From an uncultured bacterium (GTDB lineage Bacteria; Verrucomicrobiota; Kiritimatiellia; CAIVKH01), in assembly GCA_903906425.1 (NCBI GenBank), contig CAIVKH010000068.1:22674-86673 (forward strand): DNA of 64,000 nucleotides, read 5' to 3'. This document shows, one piece after another, positions 8,914 to 16,414 of this stretch. Each line of letters begins with the position of its first letter. Position 1 is the stretch's first letter. The notes beneath the pieces are model-generated. The model did not search any database. It was not told where the DNA came from and worked only from the letters and a program-made list of their open reading frames with translations. The position numbers and the translations under genes are program-made.

Positions 8914-10551
8914 TCAACGCGCGGCGGGCTGACGGATCAGATCAAAGCGTCCGCCCTGCCAGTCGGGCGAAGGTTCGAAGCGGTAGATCGTTCGCTTGGG
9001 AAAGGCCGCGGCGAGCCGTGCGGGGGCACCGGGCAGACCACGAGCATAAATCACAGGAGCGGCCAGGCGTGGATCGTTCCACATGAAGCCGGATGAGTAA
9101 CGGAAATCTCCGCCGTCACGGCTTGGCACGAGTACCAGCGCCCGCTTGAGGCCGGCATCTTCAGCCAGCCGATGCAACACGGGAGATGCCTGCTCATAGT
9201 CATGGCTGTATTTTGGCCAGAGATAAACCGGCAGGTAGTAGGCCGCGCAATACAACCAAGCGGCGGCGCACAGCGTCACCCAGATGGCTCGCGCCGTTGC
9301 GCCGGCTTCAAGATGGCGGATGCGACGCACAACGAGGGCCAGTATTGAGGTGATGCGATCAAAGCCGCGGACGGCGAGATACAGAAGAAGCGGCACGGCG
9401 GGGTGATAGAATCTCGCCTCATACTCAGCACCATAATAAAAATAGAAAAAGTAAAAGCCGATCAGCAGTCCGGTTGCCAGCAAGGCGGCCACGTTGCGGC
9501 GTCGGATCCGTCCCGGCCAGAATACCCAAGGCAGGAGAAGAAATGCGGAGGGCCAGCCCAATAGACATTTGTTCAGCCGCAACAAACTCCAGCCGGTGAT
9601 GGCCGCCGCATCACGCGGTCCGAAAGTTGGCGAGAATCCAAAGTAGGGCCTCAGTAATGGAGTCACGGAACTCACTCCGCGGGCATAGCCCAAAGCAAGT
9701 GCCGACCCGTACTGGTGGTGATTCCACAGCAATTGATAGACCGCAGGCAACACAACGCCCGGCAGCAGCCAAACGGCTTTACCCAGCAGACTCGGTATGC
9801 AAGTGGGCCGCACAATGAGCACGGTCAGACCTGCCATGGCCGATACGATTATAAAATCCTGCGGGCGGATCAGACCGGCAAACGCCATGCAAAAACCAGC
9901 GATGATGTCGGACACGTGGCCCTTCAAAGTACTACCAAATCGAACAATTTGGGCGGTAAAAAACGCAAGTCCTACTGAAAAAGTGGCGAGAAAAGTGAGA
10001 TGTGACATGTACGAAGCGCCCAGCAGCCAATTGAGTGGGCACGCAATGAAGAGCAACGTCAATCGGCGCGCCGTCCAAGGGCGAAAAAAGATGTGAGCCA
10101 TCCATCCCAATGAGGCTGAGGCAAGCGCAAAACAGGCTGGTTCTACGAATGAAGCCAGTCCGAATCGCAATGCAAGGGCTAGCACGGTTGCTTGTCCGGG
10201 TGGATAGATGCTGAACCATTTGCCATCCATGGTGATGTAAATGTGATGTTGAAAGAAATACTCGGGGCAGGGCGGAGCGGCGGCATGAAACATTCCGGCA
10301 GCAAGAATCTTCGCTTGAAAAAGATGACTGATCTCATCGGTTACATGTGGAATTCCCCCGAAGAGCGAATAGTGAAGAAATGAAGTCCATATAAATGCAA
10401 TGCAAGACACAAGGCAAAGGAACCTTGGCACGCTCAGTTTTAGCACGCTGCGACGCATCAAGAAGTAGAGGCGCAACAGTGCCGGCGCCGCCGCTCCTGC
10501 GACAGTCAATGCCCACGCCAGCGTTGTCTGGGATTGCTCCAGCAAACGCAC
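8914..10551 (-). CDS. GT-C type membrane glycosyltransferase (GT39/ArnT-like), N-terminus probably frameshifted
   Basis: 545 aa from a GTG that has no ribosome site. About ten transmembrane helices. After the first helices there is a loop with THE-type acidic motif (VTDEISHLFQAKI) and SIYPPGQ, as in polyprenyl-phosphate-sugar dependent GT-C transferases, which act on the periplasmic side. A soluble C-terminal part carries VLVPSRDGGDFRYSS. The frame remains protein-like for about 24 codons upstream of the GTG (WLFSDGTAGEF, VVGQGGSITPEFV) and then meets stops, while another frame carries a hydrophobic stretch (LAGIFMGLILMAG). I infer the real gene starts farther upstream; see the entry for 10552-10806. 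It is leftward and convergent with the GT2-methyltransferase gene. Confidence 0.8.
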   Translation of the reverse strand: MRLLEQSQTTLAWALTVAGAAAPALLRLYFLMRRSVLKLSVPRFLCLVSCIAFIWTSFLHYSLFGGIPHVTDEISHLFQAKILAAGMFHAAAPPCPEYFFQHHIYITMDGKWFSIYPPGQATVLALALRFGLASFVEPACFALASASLGWMAHIFFRPWTARRLTLLFIACPLNWLLGASYMSHLTFLATFSVGLAFFTAQIVRFGSTLKGHVSDIIAGFCMAFAGLIRPQDFIIVSAMAGLTVLIVRPTCIPSLLGKAVWLLPGVVLPAVYQLLWNHHQYGSALALGYARGVSSVTPLLRPYFGFSPTFGPRDAAAITGWSLLRLNKCLLGWPSAFLLLPWVFWPGRIRRRNVAALLATGLLIGFYFFYFYYGAEYEARFYHPAVPLLLYLAVRGFDRITSILALVVRRIRHLEAGATARAIWVTLCAAAWLYCAAYYLPVYLWPKYSHDYEQASPVLHRLAEDAGLKRALVLVPSRDGGDFRYSSGFMWNDPRLAAPVIYARGLPGAPARLAAAFPKRTIYRFEPSPDWQGGRFDLIRQPAAR

Positions 10552-10806
10552 AAACTCTGGAGTAATACTACCCCCTTGGCCGACAACAAATTCGCCAGCT
10601 GTACCATCGGAAAACAGCCAGCCGCCGTCCCTGCCATGAGAATCAGTCCCATGAAAATGCCGGCCAACCTAGCCACTCCACCGGGTGTTCTGGAATTGAT
10701 GATGCCAGCCATGAATTCGCTTTCAACCGCTCGCAGATGGTGGCTTCGTCCCCCCCGGAATGCCTAATACGCATAACGTTGCAGCCAGCACCACCGAAGA
10801 TTTCAT
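10552..10806 (-). pseudogene. Probable frameshifted N-terminal portion of the GT-C gene
   Basis: Reading leftward, an ATG at 10806 has an ideal AAGGA 8 bases upstream and starts MKSSVVLAATLCVLGIPGG, in the same frame as the 545-aa protein. At a run of seven G (10749-10756 region) that frame runs into a stop; dropping one G moves to the frame that reads AVESEFMAGIINSRTPGG and LAGIFMGLILMAGTAA. Near 10620 one missing base restores the main frame at WLFSDGTAGEF. Two compensating single-base indels would therefore give one ~630-aa protein. Either sequencing/assembly error or true decay explains this; a start at ATG 10712 with only one indel is the alternative. Confidence 0.55.
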
Positions 10807-11064
10807 TGCGTTTCCTTCTTGCCCAAAATCGTAGCCACACTCCATGTCCGATGTCAACGAGGCTATGACGACCCGTGGCACTTGAAAAGAGTTTTTCACA
10901 TTACACGTTTTAGTTCGGCGAGATTCAGCTGTTTCTTCCTGCGTTGCATTCCACTTGGATTTTGCCTCCGAGATAAAAAGTGGCGACCACCATGCCCATC
11001 AATCAAGCCAGTGATGCTCTGTCAGCCTCTTAACAGTTGACAGGAATCGTGTATTCTTGAGATC
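10807..11064. other. Divergent intergenic region, no gene seen
   Basis: About 260 bases between the leftward GT-C gene and the rightward regulator. No open frame looks real. A short inverted repeat (CTGTCA at 11019, TGACAG at 11038) and a TTGACA at 11037-11042 lie just before the regulator operator, but no properly spaced -10 follows. Confidence 0.4.
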
Positions 11065-11082
11065 GTTTAGAAAGTTCTAAAC
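11065..11082. promoter_or_regulatory. Perfect 18-bp palindromic operator for the GbsR-type regulator
   Basis: GTTTAGAA-AG-TTCTAAAC: two perfect 8-base arms around a 2-base centre, ending 12 bases before the regulator ATG. Position and symmetry suit binding of a dimeric winged-helix protein, most simply autoregulation. Basis: palindrome seen; role inferred. Confidence 0.7.
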
Positions 11083-11094
11083 GGCGTTTTGATT

Positions 11095-11568
11095 ATGCAC
11101 GCAGCCAAATTTGAAATGGTGGAAGCGGGAGGACGTACGTCACAGTCGTTCGGTCTGAGCCGTCTTTTCGGCCAGATATACACGTATCTTTACTTCAGCG
11201 CCGAGCCGCAATCGCTCGACGAGCTTGCCGAGGGCCTTGGCGTCAGCAAGGCGAGCGTGAGCATTGCGGCGCGCCAGCTCGAATCTTGGGGTGCGGTGCG
11301 GTGTGTGTGGCGCAAGGGTGACCGACGAGATTACTACGAAGCCGAGACGGATGTCCGGCATCTTATCCATGGCGGTTTGCTCACATCACTGAACAAAAAA
11401 CTGAATTCAGCGCGAATTCAGATTCAGCGTAGTTTGAAGATGCTCGAAGAGACTGTTTCGGATGGAAACGAACGCACTTTTTTGAAAGAACGTCTGGAAG
11501 AAGCGGAAGAGCGGAGAGCTCGGCTGGAAAAATTGTTGAACAATCCGTTCGTACGACAGCTTCTTTGA
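11095..11568 (+). CDS. GbsR/MarR-family winged-helix transcriptional regulator
   Basis: 157 aa. I start at ATG 11095; a TTG two codons earlier is possible. The N-terminal half is a winged helix (RLFGQIYTYLYFSAEPQSL, ELAEGLGVSKASVSIAARQL, ESWGAVRCVWRKGDRRDYYE) as in GbsR-like regulators. The C-terminal third is a long amphipathic helix (LEERLEEAEERRARLEKLL pattern), likely the dimerisation coiled coil. It stands at the head of the ligase/Wzm/Wzt genes, 209 bp before the next coding start, and right after an 18-bp palindrome. I infer that it controls its own gene and probably the export genes. The effector is unknown; GbsR relatives sense osmolytes, but relatives beside polysaccharide loci also exist. 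Confidence 0.85.
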   Translation: MHAAKFEMVEAGGRTSQSFGLSRLFGQIYTYLYFSAEPQSLDELAEGLGVSKASVSIAARQLESWGAVRCVWRKGDRRDYYEAETDVRHLIHGGLLTSLNKKLNSARIQIQRSLKMLEETVSDGNERTFLKERLEEAEERRARLEKLLNNPFVRQLL

Positions 11569-11777
11569 AAGCGGCGGAGACGGCTTTGTGGGTCGCCTTC
11601 AGGACAGTATAAAATGGTGTGTCGGCCCGAGCAAAACTTTGCGGGAACCGACGGGGACGAAGTCTGTTCGATGATGCCCTGTTTTTCAACACAGCTTCCA
11701 TTCGTTGGAGGAAACTGTACAGGACTTCCCCGTCTGGCACACAATTCAGTGATCTTCCACCAACCTAAATTCTGTAA

Positions 11778-13088
11778 ATGACAGCGTCACGATGGTCATT
11801 TGTTTTTCTGATGTGGTACATTTGCGTGTTGTGCACGCAGCCTCAGAATCGCTTTACATTCTTGTATCCGCTGCATATTGCGGAGATTTGCATTATCACC
11901 ACGTTCGTACTTCACGCAATCTCGGTTGGGCGCGAAAATCGTCCCTTCCTGAGATTCGGACCTGCAACAATACTCGCGATCTTCTTGATGTTCTTCAGCT
12001 ATATTTCGCTTCATGTCGGTTTATTCCAGACGAATCACGCGTGGAATCCCGATATTGATCTCATTTTCAAGAACAGTTTCGTGCTGATCTTGGTTGAGGC
12101 GATGGCCTTCAATGTCGGTCGGGTGTGGGGCGTTCAGGCGACATTGTTGCTCGCCACGTTATGGTGGGTCAAAGCCGGTTTGCGACTTTCGGCATCCGGG
12201 TCCACATTCTCCGGCGATCGCATTCAAGGCGCGGCCGTTTCAATTATAGAGAATCCCAATGGGTTTGCCTACTTGATGGCCGTAATGCTGCCGATGTATC
12301 TGTTCTTCTTCCAGCAAGAGACCAGAAAAATGTGGCGCTATTTTTTTCTCGGACTGACGGGTTCCGGTATATTCATCATTATGCAAACGGGCAGCAGAAC
12401 GGGCACGGTTGCATTACTCGCCCTCTCAGTATTTCTGATTCCCAAGTATCTTCTCAACAACAAACGACTCCTCATAGGCGGAGGGGCGGTGATTTTCTTT
12501 ATCGTCTCGATTATCAGTCCTGGAAATATTGAAAGATTCAGGTCGATTCCCGCGGCTGCAAGCGATTTCTTCTTTGGCGCACGCAATATTCTGAATCAAG
12601 AAAAGAGTCCTGATGAAATGACCCAGGATGAGCAAAGTGCGTGGGAACGCCGTATGAAGAATGCACACACATGGATGCTTATAAAGCAGCATCCACTTTT
12701 CGGCGTCGGCGTTGAAGCGGACGACGCGTTGATACCCGGTGACATGCGCTTTGCGCGCGGACAAGTGCACAACGAACTGCTTTACGCTGGCAAACAGATG
12801 GGCATCATTGGAATGGGCTTATATCTCGGTTTCATCATCACATTGATTTCGCGCGCATGGCTTGTTCTCAGATATTGTAAAAGTTGGTGGCCTTCCGCCG
12901 CAAATCTCGGGTGGACGCTTCTCCTGCAGGGCGTTGTTTTCATTGCCGCCGGATTCTTTTCGCCGATTGCATGGAATCCGGTGTTTCTTATTCTAACAGG
13001 CAGCGCCTCCGCGCTGCTGACCAATCTTCGACAGGGTCTTTATGATGTTGCCCGGCCAGCAATTCAGTCTGCGAGTATTCCTGCATGA
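11778..13088 (+). CDS. O-antigen ligase / Wzy-like polymerase membrane protein
   Basis: 436 aa, about eleven hydrophobic segments. The Wzy_C-type periplasmic loop lies in the C-terminal half: MKNAHTWMLIKQHPLFGVGV, then RGQVHNELLYAGKQMGIIG, with the Gly-Val-Gly and His-Asn pattern of the O-antigen ligase / PglL / WaaL superfamily. Such enzymes transfer a polyprenyl-linked glycan to an acceptor or polymerise repeat units in the periplasm. The stop overlaps the Wzm start by ATGA, which ties it to the ABC exporter. As ABC-exported chains are normally polymerised in the cytoplasm, this protein may rather ligate the exported chain. A ribosome site is not evident upstream of the ATG. Confidence 0.85.
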   Translation: MTASRWSFVFLMWYICVLCTQPQNRFTFLYPLHIAEICIITTFVLHAISVGRENRPFLRFGPATILAIFLMFFSYISLHVGLFQTNHAWNPDIDLIFKNSFVLILVEAMAFNVGRVWGVQATLLLATLWWVKAGLRLSASGSTFSGDRIQGAAVSIIENPNGFAYLMAVMLPMYLFFFQQETRKMWRYFFLGLTGSGIFIIMQTGSRTGTVALLALSVFLIPKYLLNNKRLLIGGGAVIFFIVSIISPGNIERFRSIPAAASDFFFGARNILNQEKSPDEMTQDEQSAWERRMKNAHTWMLIKQHPLFGVGVEADDALIPGDMRFARGQVHNELLYAGKQMGIIGMGLYLGFIITLISRAWLVLRYCKSWWPSAANLGWTLLLQGVVFIAAGFFSPIAWNPVFLILTGSASALLTNLRQGLYDVARPAIQSASIPA

Positions 13089-13933
13089 GAAATGCTGATC
13101 TAAATTGCCCCCCTGCTCATGTGACGCAAATCGAAGCGCCGCGCGGCCTCATTCCCTTGAACTTGCATGAGCTTTGGCAATACCGGGAGTTGATCTACTT
13201 CATGTTGTGGCGCGACGTGAAGGGACGCTATCGCCAGATGGCCTTCGGCCCTCTGTGGATGGTTTTCAATCCCCTGCTTAATACAGTACTCTTTGTCGTC
13301 ATGTTCGGAATGGTGGCAAAACTCCCCACGGACAATATCCCCGCTCCTCTGTTCATGTATTCGGCCATGTTGGTCTGGACATTTTTCAGTGGCGGCCTGT
13401 TTGCGGCCGCAAACAGCCTCGTTTCCTATCGCGATCTCATTTCCAAGGTGTATTTTCCCCGCCTGATTGTCCCCGTCGTTGGTATTGGATCTGCATTCGT
13501 GGATTTTCTGATATCCTTCGTCCTGCTGTTCGGCATGATGATGTGGTATGGGTTTTGGCCTCACCTTCAGGTCGTTTGGGTTATCCCCTATCTTGTGCTG
13601 GCCGCCTGTACCGGACTGGCCGTTGGCCTGTGGTTCGCCACATGGATTGTTCACTTCCGCGACATCGGAAGTATACTCAGCTACATCGTGCGGTTTTGGA
13701 TGTACGCCTGCCCCGTGGTTTACGCCTCAAGCATGGTGCCCAAGAAATGGCTCTTTCTCTACCAATGGAATCCCATGACCACCGTCATTGAGGGCTTCCG
13801 CTGGTCCATGCTCGGTTCCGGCCAAAATCCCGTCGCTCGCATGCTCATTTCTTTCGCCATCATTCTGCTGATTATGATTGCCGGGGCCTATTACTTCCGC
13901 CGCACCGAACGCAGCATTGTGGACATAGCATGA
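13085..13933 (+). CDS. wzm: Polysaccharide ABC transporter permease (Wzm-type)
   Basis: 282 aa with six predicted transmembrane segments, typical size for ABC-2 polysaccharide permeases. Characteristic segments are the cytosolic amphipathic start LWQYRELIYFMLWRDVKGRY, the RQMAFGPLWMVFNPLLNT motif, and ISKVYFPRLIVPV. It exports the undecaprenyl-linked glycan across the inner membrane with the ATPase encoded at 16415. It overlaps the ligase gene by four bases. Normally wzm and wzt are adjacent; here 2.5 kb containing an aminotransferase and a two-gene nucleotidyltransferase module separates them. A palindrome pair starts three bases after the stop. Confidence 0.92.
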   Translation: MRNADLNCPPAHVTQIEAPRGLIPLNLHELWQYRELIYFMLWRDVKGRYRQMAFGPLWMVFNPLLNTVLFVVMFGMVAKLPTDNIPAPLFMYSAMLVWTFFSGGLFAAANSLVSYRDLISKVYFPRLIVPVVGIGSAFVDFLISFVLLFGMMMWYGFWPHLQVVWVIPYLVLAACTGLAVGLWFATWIVHFRDIGSILSYIVRFWMYACPVVYASSMVPKKWLFLYQWNPMTTVIEGFRWSMLGSGQNPVARMLISFAIILLIMIAGAYYFRRTERSIVDIA

Positions 13934-13936
13934 GCT

Positions 13937-13983
13937 TCCCATTCATTGGAAACCACAAAACCGCCAACTTCCAATCATTGGAA
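13937..13983. repeat. Palindrome pair, 32-bp spacing (first copy degenerate)
   Basis: First site 13937-13951 matches 13 of 15 positions (CCCATTCATTGGAA core); second at 13969-13983 is perfect with centre C. Spacer ACCACAAAACCGCCAAC. Immediately after the wzm stop. Confidence 0.85.
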
Positions 13984-14002
13984 GAACCAAGATCGTAGAT
14001 CT

Positions 14003-14062
14003 GCTTTTGGTCTTATCTCTCATCTGCGTTTGTCCGTGTCAATCTGCGGCCCCAATCCAAAA
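14003..14062. repeat. Degenerate CAGATTGACACGGA-type dispersed repeat
   Basis: Read on the minus strand this stretch gives the run GCCGCAGATTGACACGGA followed by CAAACGCAGATGAGAG, the tandem-like 'cacagattgacacggat' element seen between genes of many environmental bacteria. No coding function. It lies in the 200-base gap before the aminotransferase. Confidence 0.5.
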
Positions 14063-14134
14063 CTTCAGACGTATAACTCGAAACATAGTACTTAATCCCT
14101 CATCTCTCTTATCCTGACACCTGAAACCATCCCC

Positions 14135-15328
14135 ATGAAAGTTCCCCTTCTTGATCTCAAAGCACAGTATGCCGCGATCCGCGACGAAGTCAGCGCGGCC
14201 ATGACCGCCGTGGTCGAGTCGCAATACTTCATTATGGGCCCCGTAGTGGCCGGATTCGAAAAAGCCTGTGCCGCCTACTGCCGCACGCCTTACGCCATCG
14301 GCGTATCCTCCGGCACCGACGCCCTGCTCCTCGCGCTCATGGCCGAAAATATCGGCCCCGGCGATGAAGTCATCACATCGCCCTACACCTTCTTTGCCAC
14401 CGCCGGTTCCATCGCGCGCTTGGGTGCAAAGCCGGTCTTTGTGGACATTGCCCCCAATACTTACAATCTGAACATGTCAAATCTTGAATCTCAAATTTCA
14501 AATCGCACCAAGGCCATCATCCCCGTCCACCTCTACGGTCAGTGTGCCGACATGGACGGAATCATGAACGTCGCCCGCCGCCACAAACTCGTCGTCATTG
14601 AAGACGCCTGCCAGGCCATTGGCTCCGAATGGAACGGACGCCGCGCCGGATCCATCGGCGATTTCGGCTGTTTCTCTTTTTTTCCTTCCAAGAACCTCGG
14701 CGGCTTTGGCGACGGCGGACTGGTCACAACCAACGACCCCGCACGCGCAGAAAAGCTCGCCATCCTTCGCGTCCACGGAATGCAGCCGAAGTACTATCAC
14801 AAGTTCATTGGCGGCAACTTCCGGCTCGACGCGCTGCAGGCCGCCGTATTGAACGTCAAACTCAAGCATCTCGACTCCTGGACCGAAGCCCGCCAGCGCA
14901 ACGCCGCCCGCTACGACCGCCATTTCACAGAAGCCGGCCTAGCCGGAAATCCCGTTGGTCTTCCTCAGGTTTTTGCTCGGGAGGTGCTCGTAACAGCCGA
15001 TTCAGGCCTCAGGTTTCAGGTTTCAGATCGGACTCCGTCCTCTCTTGATCGTACCGCCCGCCACATCTTCAACCAATACGTCATCCGCGTCCCCCGCCGC
15101 GACGAGTTGCAAAAGTTTCTGGCGACACAGGAAATTGGCACTGAAGTTTATTACCCTGTTCCATTGCACCTGCAGGAATGCTTTGCCTATCTCGGCCACA
15201 AGCCCGGCGACTTTCCCGAAAGCGAGCGCGCCGCCAAAGAGACATTGGCCCTGCCGGTCTATCCCGAAGTCACCGACGAACAAGCCGCCCATGTCGTGGA
15301 TAGTATCGCAAGATTCTTCCGCATCTGA
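14135..15328 (+). CDS. DegT/DnrJ/EryC1/StrS sugar aminotransferase
   Basis: 397 aa, PLP-dependent fold type [15 protein letters not shown] (PLP phosphate loop), [13 protein letters not shown] (Asp157 for the pyridine nitrogen) and [14 protein letters not shown] (Schiff-base Lys186) are all present, so it should be active in making an aminosugar from a 4- or 3-keto nucleotide sugar. Two segments look like in-frame captures of intergenic micro-repeats: SNLESQISN at residues ~115-123, coded by alternating aatct/aaattt words, and a ~30-residue insertion around residues 285-310 containing [13 protein letters not shown], coded by repeated caggtttcag. The start ATG has no strong ribosome site. It interrupts the wzm-wzt pair. 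Confidence 0.9.
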   Translation: MKVPLLDLKAQYAAIRDEVSAAMTAVVESQYFIMGPVVAGFEKACAAYCRTPYAIGVSSGTDALLLALMAENIGPGDEVITSPYTFFATAGSIARLGAKPVFVDIAPNTYNLNMSNLESQISNRTKAIIPVHLYGQCADMDGIMNVARRHKLVVIEDACQAIGSEWNGRRAGSIGDFGCFSFFPSKNLGGFGDGGLVTTNDPARAEKLAILRVHGMQPKYYHKFIGGNFRLDALQAAVLNVKLKHLDSWTEARQRNAARYDRHFTEAGLAGNPVGLPQVFAREVLVTADSGLRFQVSDRTPSSLDRTARHIFNQYVIRVPRRDELQKFLATQEIGTEVYYPVPLHLQECFAYLGHKPGDFPESERAAKETLALPVYPEVTDEQAAHVVDSIARFFRI

Positions 15329-15338
15329 AGCACCAGTT

Positions 15339-15453
15339 GAACCACAGATTACACAGATTTCACAGATGAAAACAAACGGAAAATTATAAAAGAATCATCC
15401 GCAGCCCCGACATCGTTTCTCTCTTATCTGTGCCATCCGTAATCTGTGGTTTA
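15339..15453. repeat. Inverted-repeat element (ACCACAGATTACACAGATT type)
   Basis: Left arm at 15339-15370 contains ACCACAGATTACACAGATTT; right arm 15424-15453 contains the near-complement ATCCGTAATCTGTGGTTT. About 115 bp in all, beginning 10 bp after the aminotransferase stop. It resembles non-autonomous miniature elements common in environmental genomes. The following T-rich tail (ttcttcgcctg, ttttccttttcg) recurs at 16343-16366. Confidence 0.7.
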
Positions 15454-15506
15454 TCTTTCTTCGCCTGTTTTTCCTTTTCGTGACGTATTCATCCGGTCTG
15501 TGAACA

Positions 15507-16055
15507 GTGAACATCAACTGCATATTTGAAACTGTCTCAAAGAAGATTTCGGCAGCCGGGATTGACGTTCTGCTGATCGGTGGATTTGCCGTCAACCACT
15601 ACGGATATACGAGAAACACACTGGATGTGGACTTCATGATTGCCGCGGAGGACATCGGGAAAGTCCGCGAGGTCATGCTCGGGGCGGGATTTTTGAATAT
15701 CGAAGTCATGGAAAATGTTGTTTTCTTTCAGCAGCCGGCGGGGGGGCTTCGGGTGGATTTCTTGAAGGTGGACCGTGAGACGGTGCGGCGGCTGATGAAG
15801 GGCGCAGAGCGCGCCACCATCGGCGAGTCCGTTCTTCAAGTTCCCTGTCTGCCGGACCTGATTGCCATGAAACTGTTCGCCGTCGCGCAAGGAAGCAAAG
15901 TTCGGGCCGACAAGGACATTCCTGACATTGTCTATCTCTGCCTTTTCAACAACCTGAATCTCGAAAAGGACGTGAAACCGTTGTGCGAGAAATTTGCCGG
16001 TCTGCAGGTCTATGAGGACATCTGCTCCCGGGTTCGGGAATTGGGGACGCCATGA
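15507..16055 (+). CDS. Nucleotidyltransferase (AbiEii/DUF6036-like)
   Basis: 182 aa from a GTG start. The nucleotidyltransferase signature is clear: LIGGFAVNHYGYTRNTLDVD gives the GG...N...R-x-T-x-D-x-D pattern, with the metal-binding DVD around residues 39-41, and a later basic/hydrophobic strand VDFLKVD. The region VPCLPDLIAMKLFAVAQ is typical of AbiEii-like and related proteins, which can NMP-modify tRNA or a partner. The stop overlaps the next small gene by ATGA. The pair may be a toxin-antitoxin-like module; this is inference. It sits between two blocks of non-coding repeats and splits the Wzm/Wzt exporter genes, which suggests that it moved in as cargo. Confidence 0.75.
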   Translation: MNINCIFETVSKKISAAGIDVLLIGGFAVNHYGYTRNTLDVDFMIAAEDIGKVREVMLGAGFLNIEVMENVVFFQQPAGGLRVDFLKVDRETVRRLMKGAERATIGESVLQVPCLPDLIAMKLFAVAQGSKVRADKDIPDIVYLCLFNNLNLEKDVKPLCEKFAGLQVYEDICSRVRELGTP

Positions 16056-16258
16056 ACGGGTGCGGAAGAATCGTTCGGAACGGTCTTCCACCCCGGCTGA
16101 CCATGGACGAATATGTGAAATTTCTGACCGAACTTCAGAAAACGCTGGATCCTCAAAAGGCAAGGCGGCAGAAGCAAATGCAGGAACGCATCGTCCACCC
16201 GTTTTCCTTCTGTCCGCAAGACAACCCCAATCACGAAAAGAACGCCATCCATGTCTGA
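16052..16258 (+). CDS. Small partner protein of the nucleotidyltransferase
   Basis: 68 aa, overlapping the preceding stop by four bases (ATGA), hence translationally coupled. It contains MDEYVKFLTELQKTLDP and a basic helix KARRQKQMQERIVHPF. I cannot name a family; short proteins with a D/E-EYxxFL start and a basic C-terminus often accompany nucleotidyltransferases of this kind, and coupling suggests a complex with the upstream enzyme. Confidence 0.6.
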   Translation: MNGCGRIVRNGLPPRLTMDEYVKFLTELQKTLDPQKARRQKQMQERIVHPFSFCPQDNPNHEKNAIHV

Positions 16259-16261
16259 TCC

Positions 16262-16405
16262 CGACCCGATTCCATGTGCTTCTTGTGCCTTTTCGCGGCC
16301 GGCGCATTCCGTGTTTTCCGTGTGTTCCGTGGTTGATTCTTCTCCGCCTGTGTTTTCCTTTTCGCTCTCTGTGCGCCCTGTGACCTCTGTGGCAAATGAT
16401 CTTTC
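16262..16405. repeat. Degenerate 'CACGGAA / CACAGAG' dispersed repeat block
   Basis: On the minus strand the block reads GCCACAGAGGTCACAGGGCG, then AACCACGGAACACACGGAAA, two word-repeat families often seen end to end between bacterial genes. It shares a CCGCCTGTGTTTTCCTTTTCG-like tract with the tail of the 15.4-kb element. It fills the gap before wzt. Confidence 0.65.
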
Positions 16406-16414
16406 GGAAATCTG

